Positions 1 through 11,129 of a DNA stretch of 41,645 nucleotides are shown here, piece after piece. Origin of the DNA: Cephalotrichum gorgonifer (lineage: Eukaryota; Ascomycota; Sordariomycetes; Microascales; Microascaceae); the NCBI GenBank assembly GCA_900312665.1, contig ONZQ02000009.1, positions 370,431 through 412,075 on the forward strand. The letters are read 5' to 3'. The translations under genes were made by a program, and so were the position numbers. The notes below the pieces were generated by a model. The model was not told the origin of the DNA and searched no databases. It saw only the letters and a program-made list of their open reading frames with translations. How positions within the stretch are numbered: position 1 is the stretch's first letter; the number at the start of each line of letters is the position of its first letter.

Positions 1-473
1 CGAAGCTCGGGGCCGATCATCCCGATACGCTGACCAGCATGGGCAACCTTGCATCGACGCTTTGGAACCAGGGCCGGTGGGAGGAGGCCGAGAGGCTGGA
101 GGTGCAGGTGATGGAGACTCGCAAGACGAAGCTCGGGGCCGATCATCTCTCGATGCTGACCAGCATGGGCAACCTTGCGTCGACACTTTGGAACCAGGGC
201 CGGTGGGAGGAGGCCGAGAGGCTGCAGGTGCAGGTGATGGAGACGAGCAAGACGAAGCTCGGGGCCAATCATCCCGATACGTTGACCAGCATGAATAATC
301 TCGCTTTTACTTGGAAGGTTAGAGGTCGCCATGGAGATGCGCTACGTCTAATGCAGACTTGCTCTACTCTTCGGCAACGTGTATTAGGTCCGGATCATCC
401 ACATACGGTATCTACATTACGAGCCTTCACTAAATGGCAGAAAGATAGCGAGAGTCTAGCGTACGAAGATTAA
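1..473 (+). CDS. TPR-repeat protein, C-terminal end (5' partial)
   Basis: The reading frame is open from base 3 and ends at TAA 471-473, so about 156 C-terminal residues are present and the start lies outside the window. It holds tetratricopeptide repeats of 42 residues of the kinesin-light-chain type (TPR_10/TPR_12), recognisable from the recurring pattern LG-DH-TL-S--NLA, then GRW-EAE-L. The last repeat is diverged and is followed by a short polar tail. In filamentous fungi this repeat type usually forms the C-terminal sensor of NACHT or NB-ARC proteins (fungal NLRs, often linked to heterokaryon incompatibility) or of patatin- or lipase-TPR fusions. The effector and nucleotide-binding parts would lie to the left and cannot be seen, so the full architecture is inferred. 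The repeat family is certain; a role in recognition or protein binding is likely but unproven. Confidence 0.8.
   Translation, partial: KLGADHPDTLTSMGNLASTLWNQGRWEEAERLEVQVMETRKTKLGADHLSMLTSMGNLASTLWNQGRWEEAERLQVQVMETSKTKLGANHPDTLTSMNNLAFTWKVRGRHGDALRLMQTCSTLRQRVLGPDHPHTVSTLRAFTKWQKDSESLAYED
3..290 (+). repeat. Tandem 126-base repeats encoding TPR units
   Basis: Units begin at 3, 129 and 255, exactly 126 bases apart. The first two differ at only a few bases; the third matches until about base 290 and then diverges. The amino-acid changes between units cluster just after the DH motif (HPDTL versus HLSML) and at the end of the unit (METR versus METS). The array continues to the left of the window. 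Confidence 0.9.
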
Positions 474-1015
474 TATAAATTGATTCTATCTTCTCTATTA
501 GCTATAATATGATCACAAGAATATCGCCCTTTTTTTTTTGGCGTAACGTTATTGATAAGAGGACGGAGATACTACTACCACCGTTTGAATTAACTGTTAG
601 GACTGACCGGGATGGAGGCATCTTGGTCATCAGGCGGAGCTGCCCTCTATTCCAGCATGTATCCCCTTGGGAAAGCCGTTTCTAGCGTTCGTCGCTCTCT
701 GCTGTTCCCGCCCTGCTGTTTTGGTTTCGGGGTTCGGCAAAGTTAAATTCATATTTTATCCAGTTGATATAAATTATATAAAAATAGGTATATAATGGTA
801 GACGTCTGGATCTTAGTAATTGCGGGCGGCGAAAACTGCCTAGATCTTTTTGTCGGGCGGTACGTCATTGGGACCAGCTCTTAGCTCAGCATAGCTCTCT
901 GCAAAACGACATAGCACTAGCCTCGAGCACTCCCTACCAGGGCCTAGTTCAACGCAGCTACCAAATACAACATATAGATAGCGCTCCAGCCTTGAGGACC
1001 AACCTTTCTGCAGAA
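474..1015. other. Intergenic, partly AT-rich
   Basis: Bases 474-600 and 735-815 are AT-rich, with short A and T runs, and carry no convincing reading frame. The stretch separates the TPR gene terminus from the RTP1-like start and should contain the terminator of the first and the promoter of the second. No TATA box or tRNA stands out. Confidence 0.6.
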
Positions 1016-3884
1016 ATGAATGCACCGGTGCAGATGGACGCCGCCGGCGCGCAGGAGCCATCGCCCCAAGTGAAGCTCGCGAGGTCGCTGTTGGAAACCG
1101 GCACAGCCGCCTTTGACCCTTCCTCGACGAAGTCGTCCGACGAGACTCAGAAAGCCCGTGCCGAGTTCGAGAGTATCATTGAAAGGTAAGCCTCTGCCGC
1201 AACAGCAGATAAGGGCCCGTTTTATTCTTCCCTCGTCTGACTCGAACTCAGAGCGGGTACCTGGAGCCTCGTCCAGGCCCTCAACGGGCTCGTCAAGCCA
1301 AACGCGGCCCCGGCGGGGCTGAGGAAGGAGGCCATAGACGCCCTGGTCCGCATACCGCTGAGGTGCGATGGCGTCCGCGCGACGCTGGAGTTCGTCTTCT
1401 CCGTGCACCCGAGCGGTACGCTCCCGCAGACCGGCGAGTCCAAACCGGACAAGAGAGGGGCGAACATTGCGCCCGAGGCGCTCGCCATGGCTACTCAAAT
1501 TCTTTCGTCGATTCCTCCTGCTATCTCTGACCAGACGTGGATCGACGCCATCGCCCCGCAGCTCCTCCACCTGCTTGACGCTAGCGAGGGTCCCGAGCTG
1601 GGCCGGGTGGCCGGATACGTGATTTCCTTTGGCATCCTAGGGAGGAGGCGTCTCGGTGCACCGGGTGAGTTCCAGTAGTTGGATGGGCCAGTGTAGGTTA
1701 TGTTTTGGGCGGCAGTCGGTTAACCCATCTTTAGGGTCCCCTGGCTGGAACGCCTTTGTAAATCCGATCCTCTACCCGCTCAAGCCCTCGCTCAACCCTA
1801 ACTGGCGCGCCGAACTCGATCGCGAGAGCGACGAAGCCGTTGATCTCACCAGAGACAAAGTCGCTGTCTCAGCCGGCAGCTTGCTTCTCTCCCTCCGGCG
1901 ACTGTCGGCCCTAATACACGCGAGCCCGTCTCCGGGGGTCTGCAAACGACTTGTGGGACCCGTATTACTCGAGCTATGGGCCATCGCGTCGTGGCTTAAT
2001 CCTCCGGAAGCCGTAAAGGAGAAGTATTGCGACGTGGCGGCATCACTGCTGCGAATGTTTTTGAAGATCGTGTCGACCCAGAAGGACACGGATGTCCTGA
2101 TAAGGAATTTGCTGTATACCGGTGAAACAAATAAAGAAGAAGGTACCGTCGCTTGGAAGTATCGGTTGTCGGGAGAGGACGGCCTGGAAATGGTCGTACC
2201 CCGGAAGCTTGAACATCCTCCACAGATCCAGGATTTGGAGTGGAGCGAGGTAGAGCAGAAGTCTGCCGCCCTTGCCACCACCTTGGTTGAGAGCTGCAGC
2301 GACCAGGACATATCAACACTATTCCTTCAGCTTTTCAAAAGATGGGTCTCCTCCAAGTCTGCTGTCTTCGCTGAGACGATCAAAACGAAGATAGAAGATA
2401 TCGATACCAAGGATCCGATCGGGGGACTCCTGGAAATGGTGGTCTTGCAGCAGCTCATGGAGAAGGCGACCGACAAGCTTATAAGCAAACCTGGCCAGCT
2501 CCTGGATCTCATCTGCGAGGTATTCGAGGCGAATAACAGGGAGGCCCAGGGCCCCGAGGTCATCTCGGTGACGTTGAGCATACTGAACCACGTTATTTCT
2601 GCGCCCCAGTTCCAGAAGTCGAGCTTGAAGTCTGATGTGCTTAAACTCATCAACACCTCGCTCGATCAACTCTCTAGGGATGGAGCTCCCGAAGTGTCCC
2701 AGACGGCGAGGAATCTCGCGCTTCTGCTAACGTATCGAGATGATCTCGAGCCCGCGGTCGCGACCCCGCCGACTGATAAGCAGGTCGAGGACCGGAACGC
2801 TTACAAGCTCGCCGTCTCCTACATTATAGATCCAGAGTCGCCGCCTCCAGTGAAGTCCGAGGGCCTCAACATGATCTCAAGTCTCATACAGTCAAACAGC
2901 CCAGCTCTCGACCTACCGGCGGTTCTCGTACTTCTATCAAAACTTCTAGCGGACAGCGAAGACTTCATAAATCTTCGCGTAATCAAAATGCTCGTTCAGC
3001 TTGCGGGAAGACACCCCAAGACGGTTTGCCAGGAGATCCTAGACCACTACCTCGACGCCAAGGAGACGGCGTCTACGGACCTGAGACTCCGGTTCGGAGA
3101 GGCTCTCGTCCAGGTCATTGAACGGCTAGGCCAGGCGTTTACCGACAGTGTGGCGACACAGGTCTGCGAAGTCCTCCTATCGATCGCCAGCCGGCGAGGC
3201 CACCGCCCCAAAACCGCGATAAAACAAGAGCGAGAAGCACGGCAGAGAGAGAAGGAGAATAAGGAGGCGGCAACGGCATGGGGGGGCGAGGTGCCCGACA
3301 TGAGCGACGACGTTCCCGAAGAGGAGAAGATGCAGAACGAGATCCTCTCCCGTATAGTGGAAGGGTGGGAGAGCAAGCGGGGCAGCGAGGACGTCCGCAT
3401 GCGCACGTCGGCGCTCTCGATCCTCGCGACGGCGCTCGAGACGAACATTTCGGGCGTGGGGCCGTCGCTGGTGTCCGCGGGAGTGGACCTGTGCCTCTTC
3501 GTGCTGGCGTTCGAGCCGGAGCTGGAGAAGGGGATTCTGAGGCGGGCGGCGATCATCTACATCCTGGGCTTCGCGCGGGCGCTGGACGCGGCTAGGCGCG
3601 AGGGGCGGAGGCTCGGGTTCGGGCTTACGGACGAGAGCAGGGAGGATATCCTGCGCACGCTGAAGTACGTCGAGGCTACGGACAATGACGGGCTCGTGCA
3701 GCGGCATGCCCTAGACGTTATCGAGAGCTTGGAGAATCTACACATGGCGAACCTACTACATCAGAATGGAGGTGGGGGGCCTGCGGTTGAGAGGGTTGTG
3801 AGGATGGATCCTAGGTTGGATGTTTACGGGGGCGGTGGTAGGATTAACTCGGGTCCACGGCCGAGGATAGAGGAGATTGAGTAG
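1016..3884 (+). CDS. RTP1/TANGO6-like HEAT-repeat protein, RNA polymerase II assembly and import
   Basis: There are three exons, 1016-1185, 1252-1664 and 1735-3884, joining in phase to 910 residues. Introns are 66 and 70 bases with GTAAGC and GTGAGT donors. The start is the first ATG in frame, preceded by CAGAA. The protein is almost entirely helical with HEAT-like repeats. Near residues 540-670 it shows a repeat block with a HPKTV...ILDHYLDA stretch typical of RTP1 domain C1. An acidic linker follows near 710-745, then a conserved C-terminal block near 745-815 (RMRTSALSILATALE, then a segment ending in RRAAIIYILGFARA) that resembles RTP1 C2. Yeast Rtp1 helps assemble and import RNA polymerase II; human TANGO6 is the relative. 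The tail (last 60 residues) is Gly-rich and poorly conserved. Family assignment is by pattern; the function is carried over from yeast. Confidence 0.8.
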
Positions 3885-4140
3885 GAGAATAAACTAAGTA
3901 TTGGATGTTTCTACGATAAGTTTTGAGTTGAACAAATAGCTTTGGTGAAATCTAAGGCTAGGACTAGCATTTCCGCTGTTTGGAGATACCCAAGACCAAG
4001 TTTCGATCCCTGAGATATCATGCGAGGGGGAGGCGCATTCTTTGGTCATAGTGCAGTGATAGCATCATTTACTCGTCCAAGCGCAGAGAGACAGGAGGGG
4101 AGAATACGATAGCAGGGGTCTGATAGGATGACGTCGCAGA

Positions 4141-4196
4141 GGATTCTAGGGTAGGATTCAGAATCAGGATTCAGGGTAGGATCCGGGATTCAGGGC
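4141..4196 (+). repeat. Imperfect tandem repeat of GGATTCAGGG-like units
   Basis: About five short degenerate units containing GGATTC or GGATCC follow one another. It looks like a small decayed minisatellite of no evident function. Confidence 0.6.
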
Positions 4197-4835
4197 GCGG
4201 ATATGCTGGATAAAGATCCCGCGGGGGGCAGGTGGGGCGGGGGCCACGGGGCCTCTGCAGGTGGGGGCGGGGGGCGGGGCACAATGTCGGAATTGTTGGA
4301 GCATGAGGGGCATATAGTTATTGATGCAATGTACTAAAGTAACAATATTGGCATGGGCTGACCCTGACTTGGAGAAACATTGGAACACCATTGGAACATT
4401 TCATTGAAAGGGGAAGAACGGCAGGTGGGGGAGCGGGGAAGCGGGGTGGACCTACCACATTGAGCGGGGGATTAGTACGAGTATTAGTGTGTCCTTCCTC
4501 CATGCGCTCCATTGGTATCACTCGTACGAAAGGAGCTTACGAGAAGTAGTGGTGTTTCTTACGATCCCATTATCAACCCTTACTCAGTAATCGTGGGTAC
4601 TGCTCGTATCGTATGAGTACGAGCGGTTGTACTTCTCCCGTGTGACCACAGGCCGTGTTTTTTCCCTCCTTCTTCTCTCCTTCGTACGAATACTCACCGA
4701 AGGAACTCTTGACGAAGAGAAAAAAAGCTGCGTCGCACACCGAGGTGTAGCTTTCTTTACCTTGTACGAGTAATACTAGGCCAGATACGATACCCCGAGA
4801 CTAGACTAGACTCGCGGGGTCGCGTCTCTTATTTT

Positions 4836-4853
4836 ACACACACACACACACAC
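4836..4853 (+). repeat. (AC)9 microsatellite
   Basis: A pure AC dinucleotide run of 18 bases lies seven bases upstream of the predicted FGGY kinase start codon, so it is probably in the 5' leader. Confidence 0.9.
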
Positions 4854-4860
4854 CAACAAT

Positions 4861-7086
4861 ATGAGGTACTACTGCGCGCGCGCCTGGACAGGACGGAAAC
4901 CCTAACATTGGAGCTTCTTTTTCATGGGACGTGGAGATTTGCTAACAAAGAGGTCCAATTGCACAGTCAATTAGAACAGGATGTGAGTAAAGATGGATAT
5001 CAAAGCTCCTAATATACCACCTCTGCTCTCACAAAGGCGCGATGCGATTCTGACTTGACTGGCCGCAACAGGACCACTACGTGGGCGTCGACGTCGGCAC
5101 AGGCTCGGCGCGCGCCTGCATCATCGACTCGACGGGCACGATAAAGGCGATCGCGTCGGAGCCTATCAAGATGTGGAAGCCGCAAGTCGGATACTACGTA
5201 AGAAGCTACTCCTATCCTTCCCAATTCATGGTGGCAGAAGAAGCGCCATCTTCCCCTTAGACCCCCGAGCTCACCCGCTGAACACAAAAAAACTACTAGG
5301 AGCAATCCACCACGGACATCTGGAACTGCATCTGCACCTGCGTACGCCGCGTCCTCGAGTCGTCCGCCGTGGCCCCGGAGAAGGTCAAGGGCATCGGCTT
5401 CGACGCCACCTGCTCCCTCGCCGTCTTCACCCACGACACCGACGAGCCCGTCTCCGTCACGGGTCCCGACTTCGCCAACAACGACGGCGCCGACCGCAAC
5501 GTCATACTCTGGCTGGACCACCGGCCCGAGCACGAGACGGAGAAGATCAACGCCACGGGCCACAACCTCCTGCGCTACGTCGGCGGCACCATGAACATCG
5601 AGATGGAGATGCCAAAGGTCCTCTGGCTCAAGAACAACATGCCGCCAGAGCTCTTCGCGCGCTGCAAGTTCTACGACCTCGCGGACGCCCTGACACACCT
5701 CGCTACCGGATCGGAGACGAGGAGCTTCTGCAGCGCCATCTGCAAGCAGGGCTACGTGCCCGTTGGCGTCGACGGGAGCGTCAAGGGGTGGCAGGAGGAC
5801 TTTTACCGGGACATTGGGCTCGGGGAGCTAGCTGACGACGGGTTCAAGATGGTCGGCGGTGTTGATAGGGTGGTGAGCCTGTTTCCTTTGCGTGTCTTGA
5901 TTTTTTCTACGTCACCACCGGAGGAAGGGGAAGGAAGGAAACTTCTACTATACACACACCCCTTTCTATCCTCCCCCCTCCGGTCGGTGATGTATAAAGG
6001 GGAATCGGCAGCTAATCCTTTATTTCTTGGTAGAATGGCAAGTTCCTCAGCGCCGGCGAACTCGTCGGCAAGCTTTGCGAGAAGGCGAGTAAAGACCTAG
6101 GCCTGCCCACGACCGTCGCGGTCGGGAGCGGCGTCATCGACGCGTATGCCGGCTGGATCGGGACCGTGGGCGTACAGATCCCGGAGCTCACGGATGCGGG
6201 CGTGGGCGTTGATGAGGTGGCGCAGGCCACGACCCGTCTCGCCGCCGTGGCGGGGACGTCGACCTGCCACCTCGTCATGTCCAAGGAGCCCGTGTTCGTC
6301 CCGGGAGTCTGGGGCCCCTACAGGGACGTGCTGGTGCCGGGCCAGTGGATGGCCGAGGGGGGCCAGTCTGCCACGGGCGAGCTCCTCCGGCATGTCGTCG
6401 AGTCGCACCCGGCCTACATCACGGGCTCGGCGTTCCCGGCAGGCGGGCTCGGCAAGACGTCCATCTACGAGCACCTCAACTCGCGCCTGACGGCGTTGGC
6501 CGAGACGTCCGGAGCGCCGTTCATCGCGCACCTCGCGCGGCACATCTTCTTCTATGGGGACCTCTGGGGGAACAGGTCACCCATCGCAGACCCGAGCATG
6601 TCGGGCGCCCTGGTGGGCATGAGCAGCGACACGACTGCGGACAACCTGGCGCTGATGTACTACGCCACGATGGAGTTCATCGCCATGCAGACGCGGCAGA
6701 TCATGCAGGCCATGAACCTCGCGGGTCACGGCATCTCCAGCATCTTCATGTCGGGCGGCCAGTGCCGGAACGAGATCCTGATGGGCCTCATGGCCACGGT
6801 GTGCGGCGTGCCCGTGGTCATACCAGAGTATATCGGCGATGCCGTTGTCCACGGTGCCGCGATGCTGGGGGCCAAGGCGGCGGGGGCAGACGCGGAGGGG
6901 AAGACGGAGGACCTGTGGGACATCATGAAGAGGATGAGCAAGCACGGGAGGGTGGTGTGGCCGAGGAAGGACGAGGGAGAGAAGAGGTTGCTGGACGCGA
7001 AGTATGACATCTTCCTGGAGCAGTGCCGTACACAGAGGGAATATAGGGACAAGGTGGATGCCGCGCTTGCTGGGAATGGGAACTGA
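4861..7086 (+). CDS. FGGY-family carbohydrate kinase (D-ribulose kinase, YDR109C/human FGGY type)
   Basis: Predicted exons are 4861-4865, 4967-4982, 5072-5197, 5300-5872 and 6034-7086, giving 590 residues. The enzyme should phosphorylate a pentulose, probably D-ribulose, in the cytosol with ATP. Seen features: the N-terminal nucleotide-fold motif GVDVGTGSARA at residues 12-22; LWLDHR at 120-124; the FGGY core GSGVIDAYAGW near 271-281 with Asp276 as the likely catalytic base; and the adenosine-binding GGQCRNE at 481-487. Exons 3 to 5 are well supported by unbroken family similarity and clean splice sites. The first two are inferred: no ATG lies in frame directly upstream of exon 3, whereas ATGAG joined to 4967-4982 restores a start and gives MSQLEQD before DHYVGVDVG. 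The length fits fungal members, which are longer than bacterial ribulokinases. An error confined to the first seven residues is possible. Confidence 0.85.
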
Positions 7087-7662
7087 GTCAAGGTTGTTGG
7101 GGGGGGGGGACAGGAGCGGGATATTACTATAATTTTACGGAGTATATAAAGTTAAATAGGGATTGTGGAGTGTACATATTAGTGTTTCTGCTCGGTGGGC
7201 CCCTCCAGATAGAGGCTGTTATTGACGTGTTGATGGACGTATCTCTGGCAGTGGTGGACGTCGTAGAAGTCGAAGGCTGCAATGTGGTGTTCTAGTCGTA
7301 ACTACTTGTAGTAGCTCTGTTGGCTGGGCCGGGCTTGTTCTAAGTAAAAAGTTACCTGTACCAGAATGGAAGTGGATGGTGGATGTGGATAGTTAGCTCC
7401 AACTTTCCCGCCTTCTCATTGGCTCTTGCGCCCCTCACCAAAGCAACGCTCACCTTCACCTGCCATAAATTTCTATTGAAAGCTTCAATAATACTTGGTA
7501 GTAATACCTGCACGTATCTCGACGCGCCCGTCACCTAACGCGGCCCAACCTCTCGAGACCTACCTCAAACATCACGACACCCCATTTCCTTGACGTACGG
7601 GATCAATCCACGCGCACCTACCTACCCCGTCCCAAACGATACCCACGGGCACGCACCAAAAC
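7087..7662. other. Intergenic between FGGY kinase and NIC96
   Basis: This contains a run of ten G's near 7101-7110, TACGGAGTA overlapping TATATAAA at 7136-7148, and TACTTGTA at 7303. From about 7535 to 7660 the strand is rich in C and A (CACC, CCTACC), as is typical of fungal 5' leaders, so the NIC96 transcript probably starts there. No gene is seen. Confidence 0.55.
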
Positions 7663-10600
7663 ATGTCGCTCTTCGGAGGCGGCCAGTCCGCCTTTGGCCA
7701 GTCCTCCGCCTCGCAAGCGGGGAGCGTCTTCGGCCAGAGCACCGCGACCACCCAAGCCGCACCCGGTTCCAGCCTGTTCGGGGCCTCCACAGCCACGAAA
7801 CCGAGCCTCTTTGGCCAGAGCACCGCGACCCAGCCTGCCGCGTCGACCGGCGGCGGCCTCTTTGGTGGTGGTGCGTCCCAGCCTTCTGGCTTCGGCGCCT
7901 CTCAGTCCACCGCCTTCGGGGCCACAAACACGACCGCGAAGCCCTCCCTATTCGGTAGCACCATGGGTGCCACTACCACCGCCGCCGCCCCTGCGCAGAA
8001 CCAGCCTCCGAGCTTGGGTACCGCCCCGTCGACTCTCGGGCTCTCCGCCCTCGGCACCACCCAAAACCAGGGACAGCAACAGCCACAGCAGCAGCAGCCT
8101 GCCGGCGCCTACTTCGATACCCTCTTCGCCATGACCAAGAAGCGCGCGGATGGCGGCGCCGAGGACATGCCGCACCTGCAGCTCGGCCTGGGCGACCTCC
8201 GCCAGCGCCTCAAGAAGCTCGGGGGCAAGACGCAGGAGATCGCCGCCGACGGGAGGGCCCACTACGTCCTTGCCGCGTCGGGCATCGACATCGGCGCCGC
8301 GGCCAAGGACCTGGGCTCGCTCGCCGTGCACCCGAGCAAGGTCGACAGGCACGCCGGCGAGGGCGGCGCCGCCCCGGAGATCGACGTGGAGACGTACCTC
8401 GCGAACCTGCAGACGAAGACGACGCTTGGCATGATACAGGACGGGCTTGAGAGGTCGGCGAGGGACTTCGACAACTTCCTCGAGGATAACATGGCCTTGG
8501 AATGGGAGGCCCAGCGCAAGCGCGTTTACAGCCACTTCGGCATCAAGCAGCGCGACGCTGCCGCCCTCGGCGAGTCGACAGCCCAGGCCGGCTTCGGCCG
8601 CTCGCGCCGCGGCAAGTCCCAGCAGCCCGGCGCGAGCACCACCACACGCGCCGGGAGGAGCACCGTCCTCGGCAGCACGAGCCTGCACCGCTCGGTCATC
8701 GGCACGCCCGCTCGCATTGGCGCCCACAAGTCCGAATTCTCCGACGTTGAGCGGCCCAGCGAGCCGGCGCGCCAGCTTGGCGGCGTCATCTCGTCCGATG
8801 ACCGTGCCCTCCGCGAGAAGGAGAGCAAGCTTGCCAAGAAGGTGCGCGATCTAAACGAGGCGCGCCTGTTCAAGAGGCCCTACCCGATCCTGTCCGAGCT
8901 GGCCGAGGTCGAGCAGAGGTCTCCCGAGCCGCATGCTACCTTCGTTTCGCAGGCGTACCGCGCCGTCATGGAGATTGTAGGCGAGGACCCCGAGGCTGAT
9001 TCTTCTCTTAACAACGCGACGGCGAAGGAGAGGCAGTACGTGGATATGCACCTCAACAGCGACAGGAACTCGGCCGAGGCGATGGATATGCGCAACAAGA
9101 TTCTCGCGGGGGCAAACCGCTTCCTCGAGAACCGATTCGTCGCGGAGATGGAGGTCCTGATCAAGAAGCACCCCCAGGACGCCAACCTCGGCGGGCGGCC
9201 CGACATCGTCAGCAAGGTCAAGGCCTACATCCGACTGCGGTCGGCGCGCAAGGACCTCGTCCCGGACAACTCGGAGCTGCAACAGATCAACGGCGAGTAC
9301 GTGTGGGCGGTGGTGTTCTACCTCCTCCGGTCGGGCCACGTCCTGGAGGCGGCGAGCTACGTGCACGACAACCTGAACAGCTTCCGCGGCATCGACCGCA
9401 CCTTCTCGACGTACCTCAATGGCTACGCGTCGAGCCCGGACCGGCGGCTGAAGAGGATGCTGCAGGACCGGTGCGCGAGCGAGTACGGGCAGCGGGCGCG
9501 CAACGCGCCGGAGAACTCGATCGACCCGTTCCGGATGGCGTGCTACAAGATCATCGGGCGGTGCGAGGTCAGCAACCGCAGCTTCGAGGGCCTCAACTCG
9601 GACATCCACGACTGGGTGTGGCTGCAGTTCAACCTGGCGCGCGAGGCCGACAAGACGCGCGAGCTCGCGCACGAGATGTACGACCTCGCGGACCTGCAGG
9701 CGAGCATACGCGAGATCGGCGCCAAGCACTTCCCCAAGTCGCCTGCTGACGACGGCAACGGCGGCAACTTCGGCATGTACTTCTACCTCCTGGCGCTGTC
9801 GGGCCAGTTCGAGGACGCTGTCTCGTACCTTTACCCCTTCTCGTACGTCGACGCGGTGCACTTCGGGCTCGCGCTGACGTACTACGGCCTCCTGCGGCCC
9901 AGCGACCCGCTCACGGCCGACAACGAGCTGCGCAGCACCGACAGCCGGAGCCGGGCGCAGATCAACTTCGGGCGCATGCTGGGCTACTACACGCGGGATT
10001 TCCGGGCCGCGGACGCCGAGTCGGCCGTCGACTACCTCTCGCTCGTGTGCCTCAACGGCGACCTCCCCGGCGAGGCGGGGCTCCGGCACACTGAGCTCTG
10101 CCACGAGGCGCTCCGCGAGCTCGTCCTCGAGACGCGCGAGTTCAGCAAGCTCATCGGCGACATCCGACCCGACGGCCAGCGGATTAGGGGCGCCATCGAG
10201 CTCCGCGCCCCGCTGATCGGGCTGAGCGGGGAGGACGACTTCGTGCGCGCCGTGACGCTGCAGGCGGCGTCGTTCGCGGAGGAGAACGGCCGCACGACGG
10301 ACGCGGTGCTGCTGTACCACCTCGCGGGCGAGTACGACACCGTCATCGCCATCGTCAGCCGCGCGCTGAGCGACGCCGTGGCGCTGGAGATCGGGCAGGA
10401 CCCCATGGTCCTCGCGCCCGTGAAGCCGAGGGCGGCGGCGGGCGAGGGCGGCGCCGAGGCCGGGAGCAGCCTCAGCCTGGCGGCCATCGACGACCCCGTC
10501 GAGCTGGCGAGGACGATGACGGCCATGTACTCGCGCGACGCCATGTTCTACCGCAAGATCAAGGAGGAGAACAAGGAGGCCTGCAGGCTGCTGTTGGAGT

Positions 10601-11129
10601 TTGGGGTCGTGAAGGGATTGGTTGAGGCGAGGCAGTGGGCGCAGTGTCTTGATGTGAGTTTTCTTCCCCCGGTCCTTGTCACCCTTTTGTTTTACATCTC
10701 TTGCCCCTTTTTCCCTCTGTCTCTGTGCCACTTTTTTTCTCGCCATATCTTTCCATCTCCATGTCTCCTAACAAAAAAAACACATACTAACCTCCCGTCC
10801 CAAAACAGCGCATCATAACCCTCGACATCCTCCCCCTCCAGACACCCACGTCGGCGCCGCAGATCCGCAAGTACGCGACCGCCTTCGCCTCGCTCCCGGC
10901 GCCGGTGGCGGCCAACGTGCCCCACCTCCTCCTGTGGACCATCACCTGCTGCGTGAGGCAGAAGGAGCTGCTGCTGGCCGGCAGCTTCACGGGCAACGAG
11001 GAGAGCAGGAACATGATGGTCGCCAGGCTGAGGGGCATGGTGGCGGACCTCGTCTCGTTCACGGGCCAGCTGAGGTATCGGTTCTCGCCGGGCGTGCATG
11101 AGGCTCTGGCGAGGGCTTCGGCGGAGTGA
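7663..11129 (+). CDS. NIC96: Nucleoporin NIC96 (Nup93 family)
   Basis: Two exons, 7663-10653 and 10809-11129, join in phase 0 to 1103 residues. The intron (155 bases) has GTGAGT and ACAG ends. The product is a scaffold nucleoporin of the inner ring that anchors the Nsp1 channel complex and links to Nup192 and Nup188. Seen in the sequence: residues 1-105 carry nine FG dipeptides in SLFG, AFGQ and LFGQ contexts, followed by a Q/P-rich linker. Next comes a helix starting near 148 (AYFDTLFAMTKKR, then LRQRLKKL), matching the segment that binds the channel trimer in Chaetomium Nic96. A variable, Ser/Arg-rich part covers about 300-350. The alpha-helical Nic96 domain runs from about 390 to the end and includes FGMYFYLLALSGQFEDAVSY. 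The ATG follows a C/A-rich leader and is the first in frame. The overall length is close to that of thermophilic and other Sordariomycete orthologues; yeast Nic96 is shorter and lacks the long FG part. Confidence 0.95.

Larger units (their letters stand above)
3885..4860. other. Intergenic with simple repeats
   Basis: This is noncoding sequence of 976 bases. It holds an AATAAA at 3888-3893 just after the RTP1-like stop, an imperfect GGATTCAGGG array at 4141-4196, a G-rich stretch at about 4216-4278, two copies of the TACGAGTA word (4476 and 4765), and an AC run directly before the FGGY kinase start. I see no gene. Confidence 0.6.

Noticed and set aside
8851..10746. 631-codon open frame antisense to NIC96
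   Set aside because: Same composition effect in a GC-rich gene. The product is Arg/Val/Glu-rich low complexity, and the sense strand carries the clear nucleoporin.
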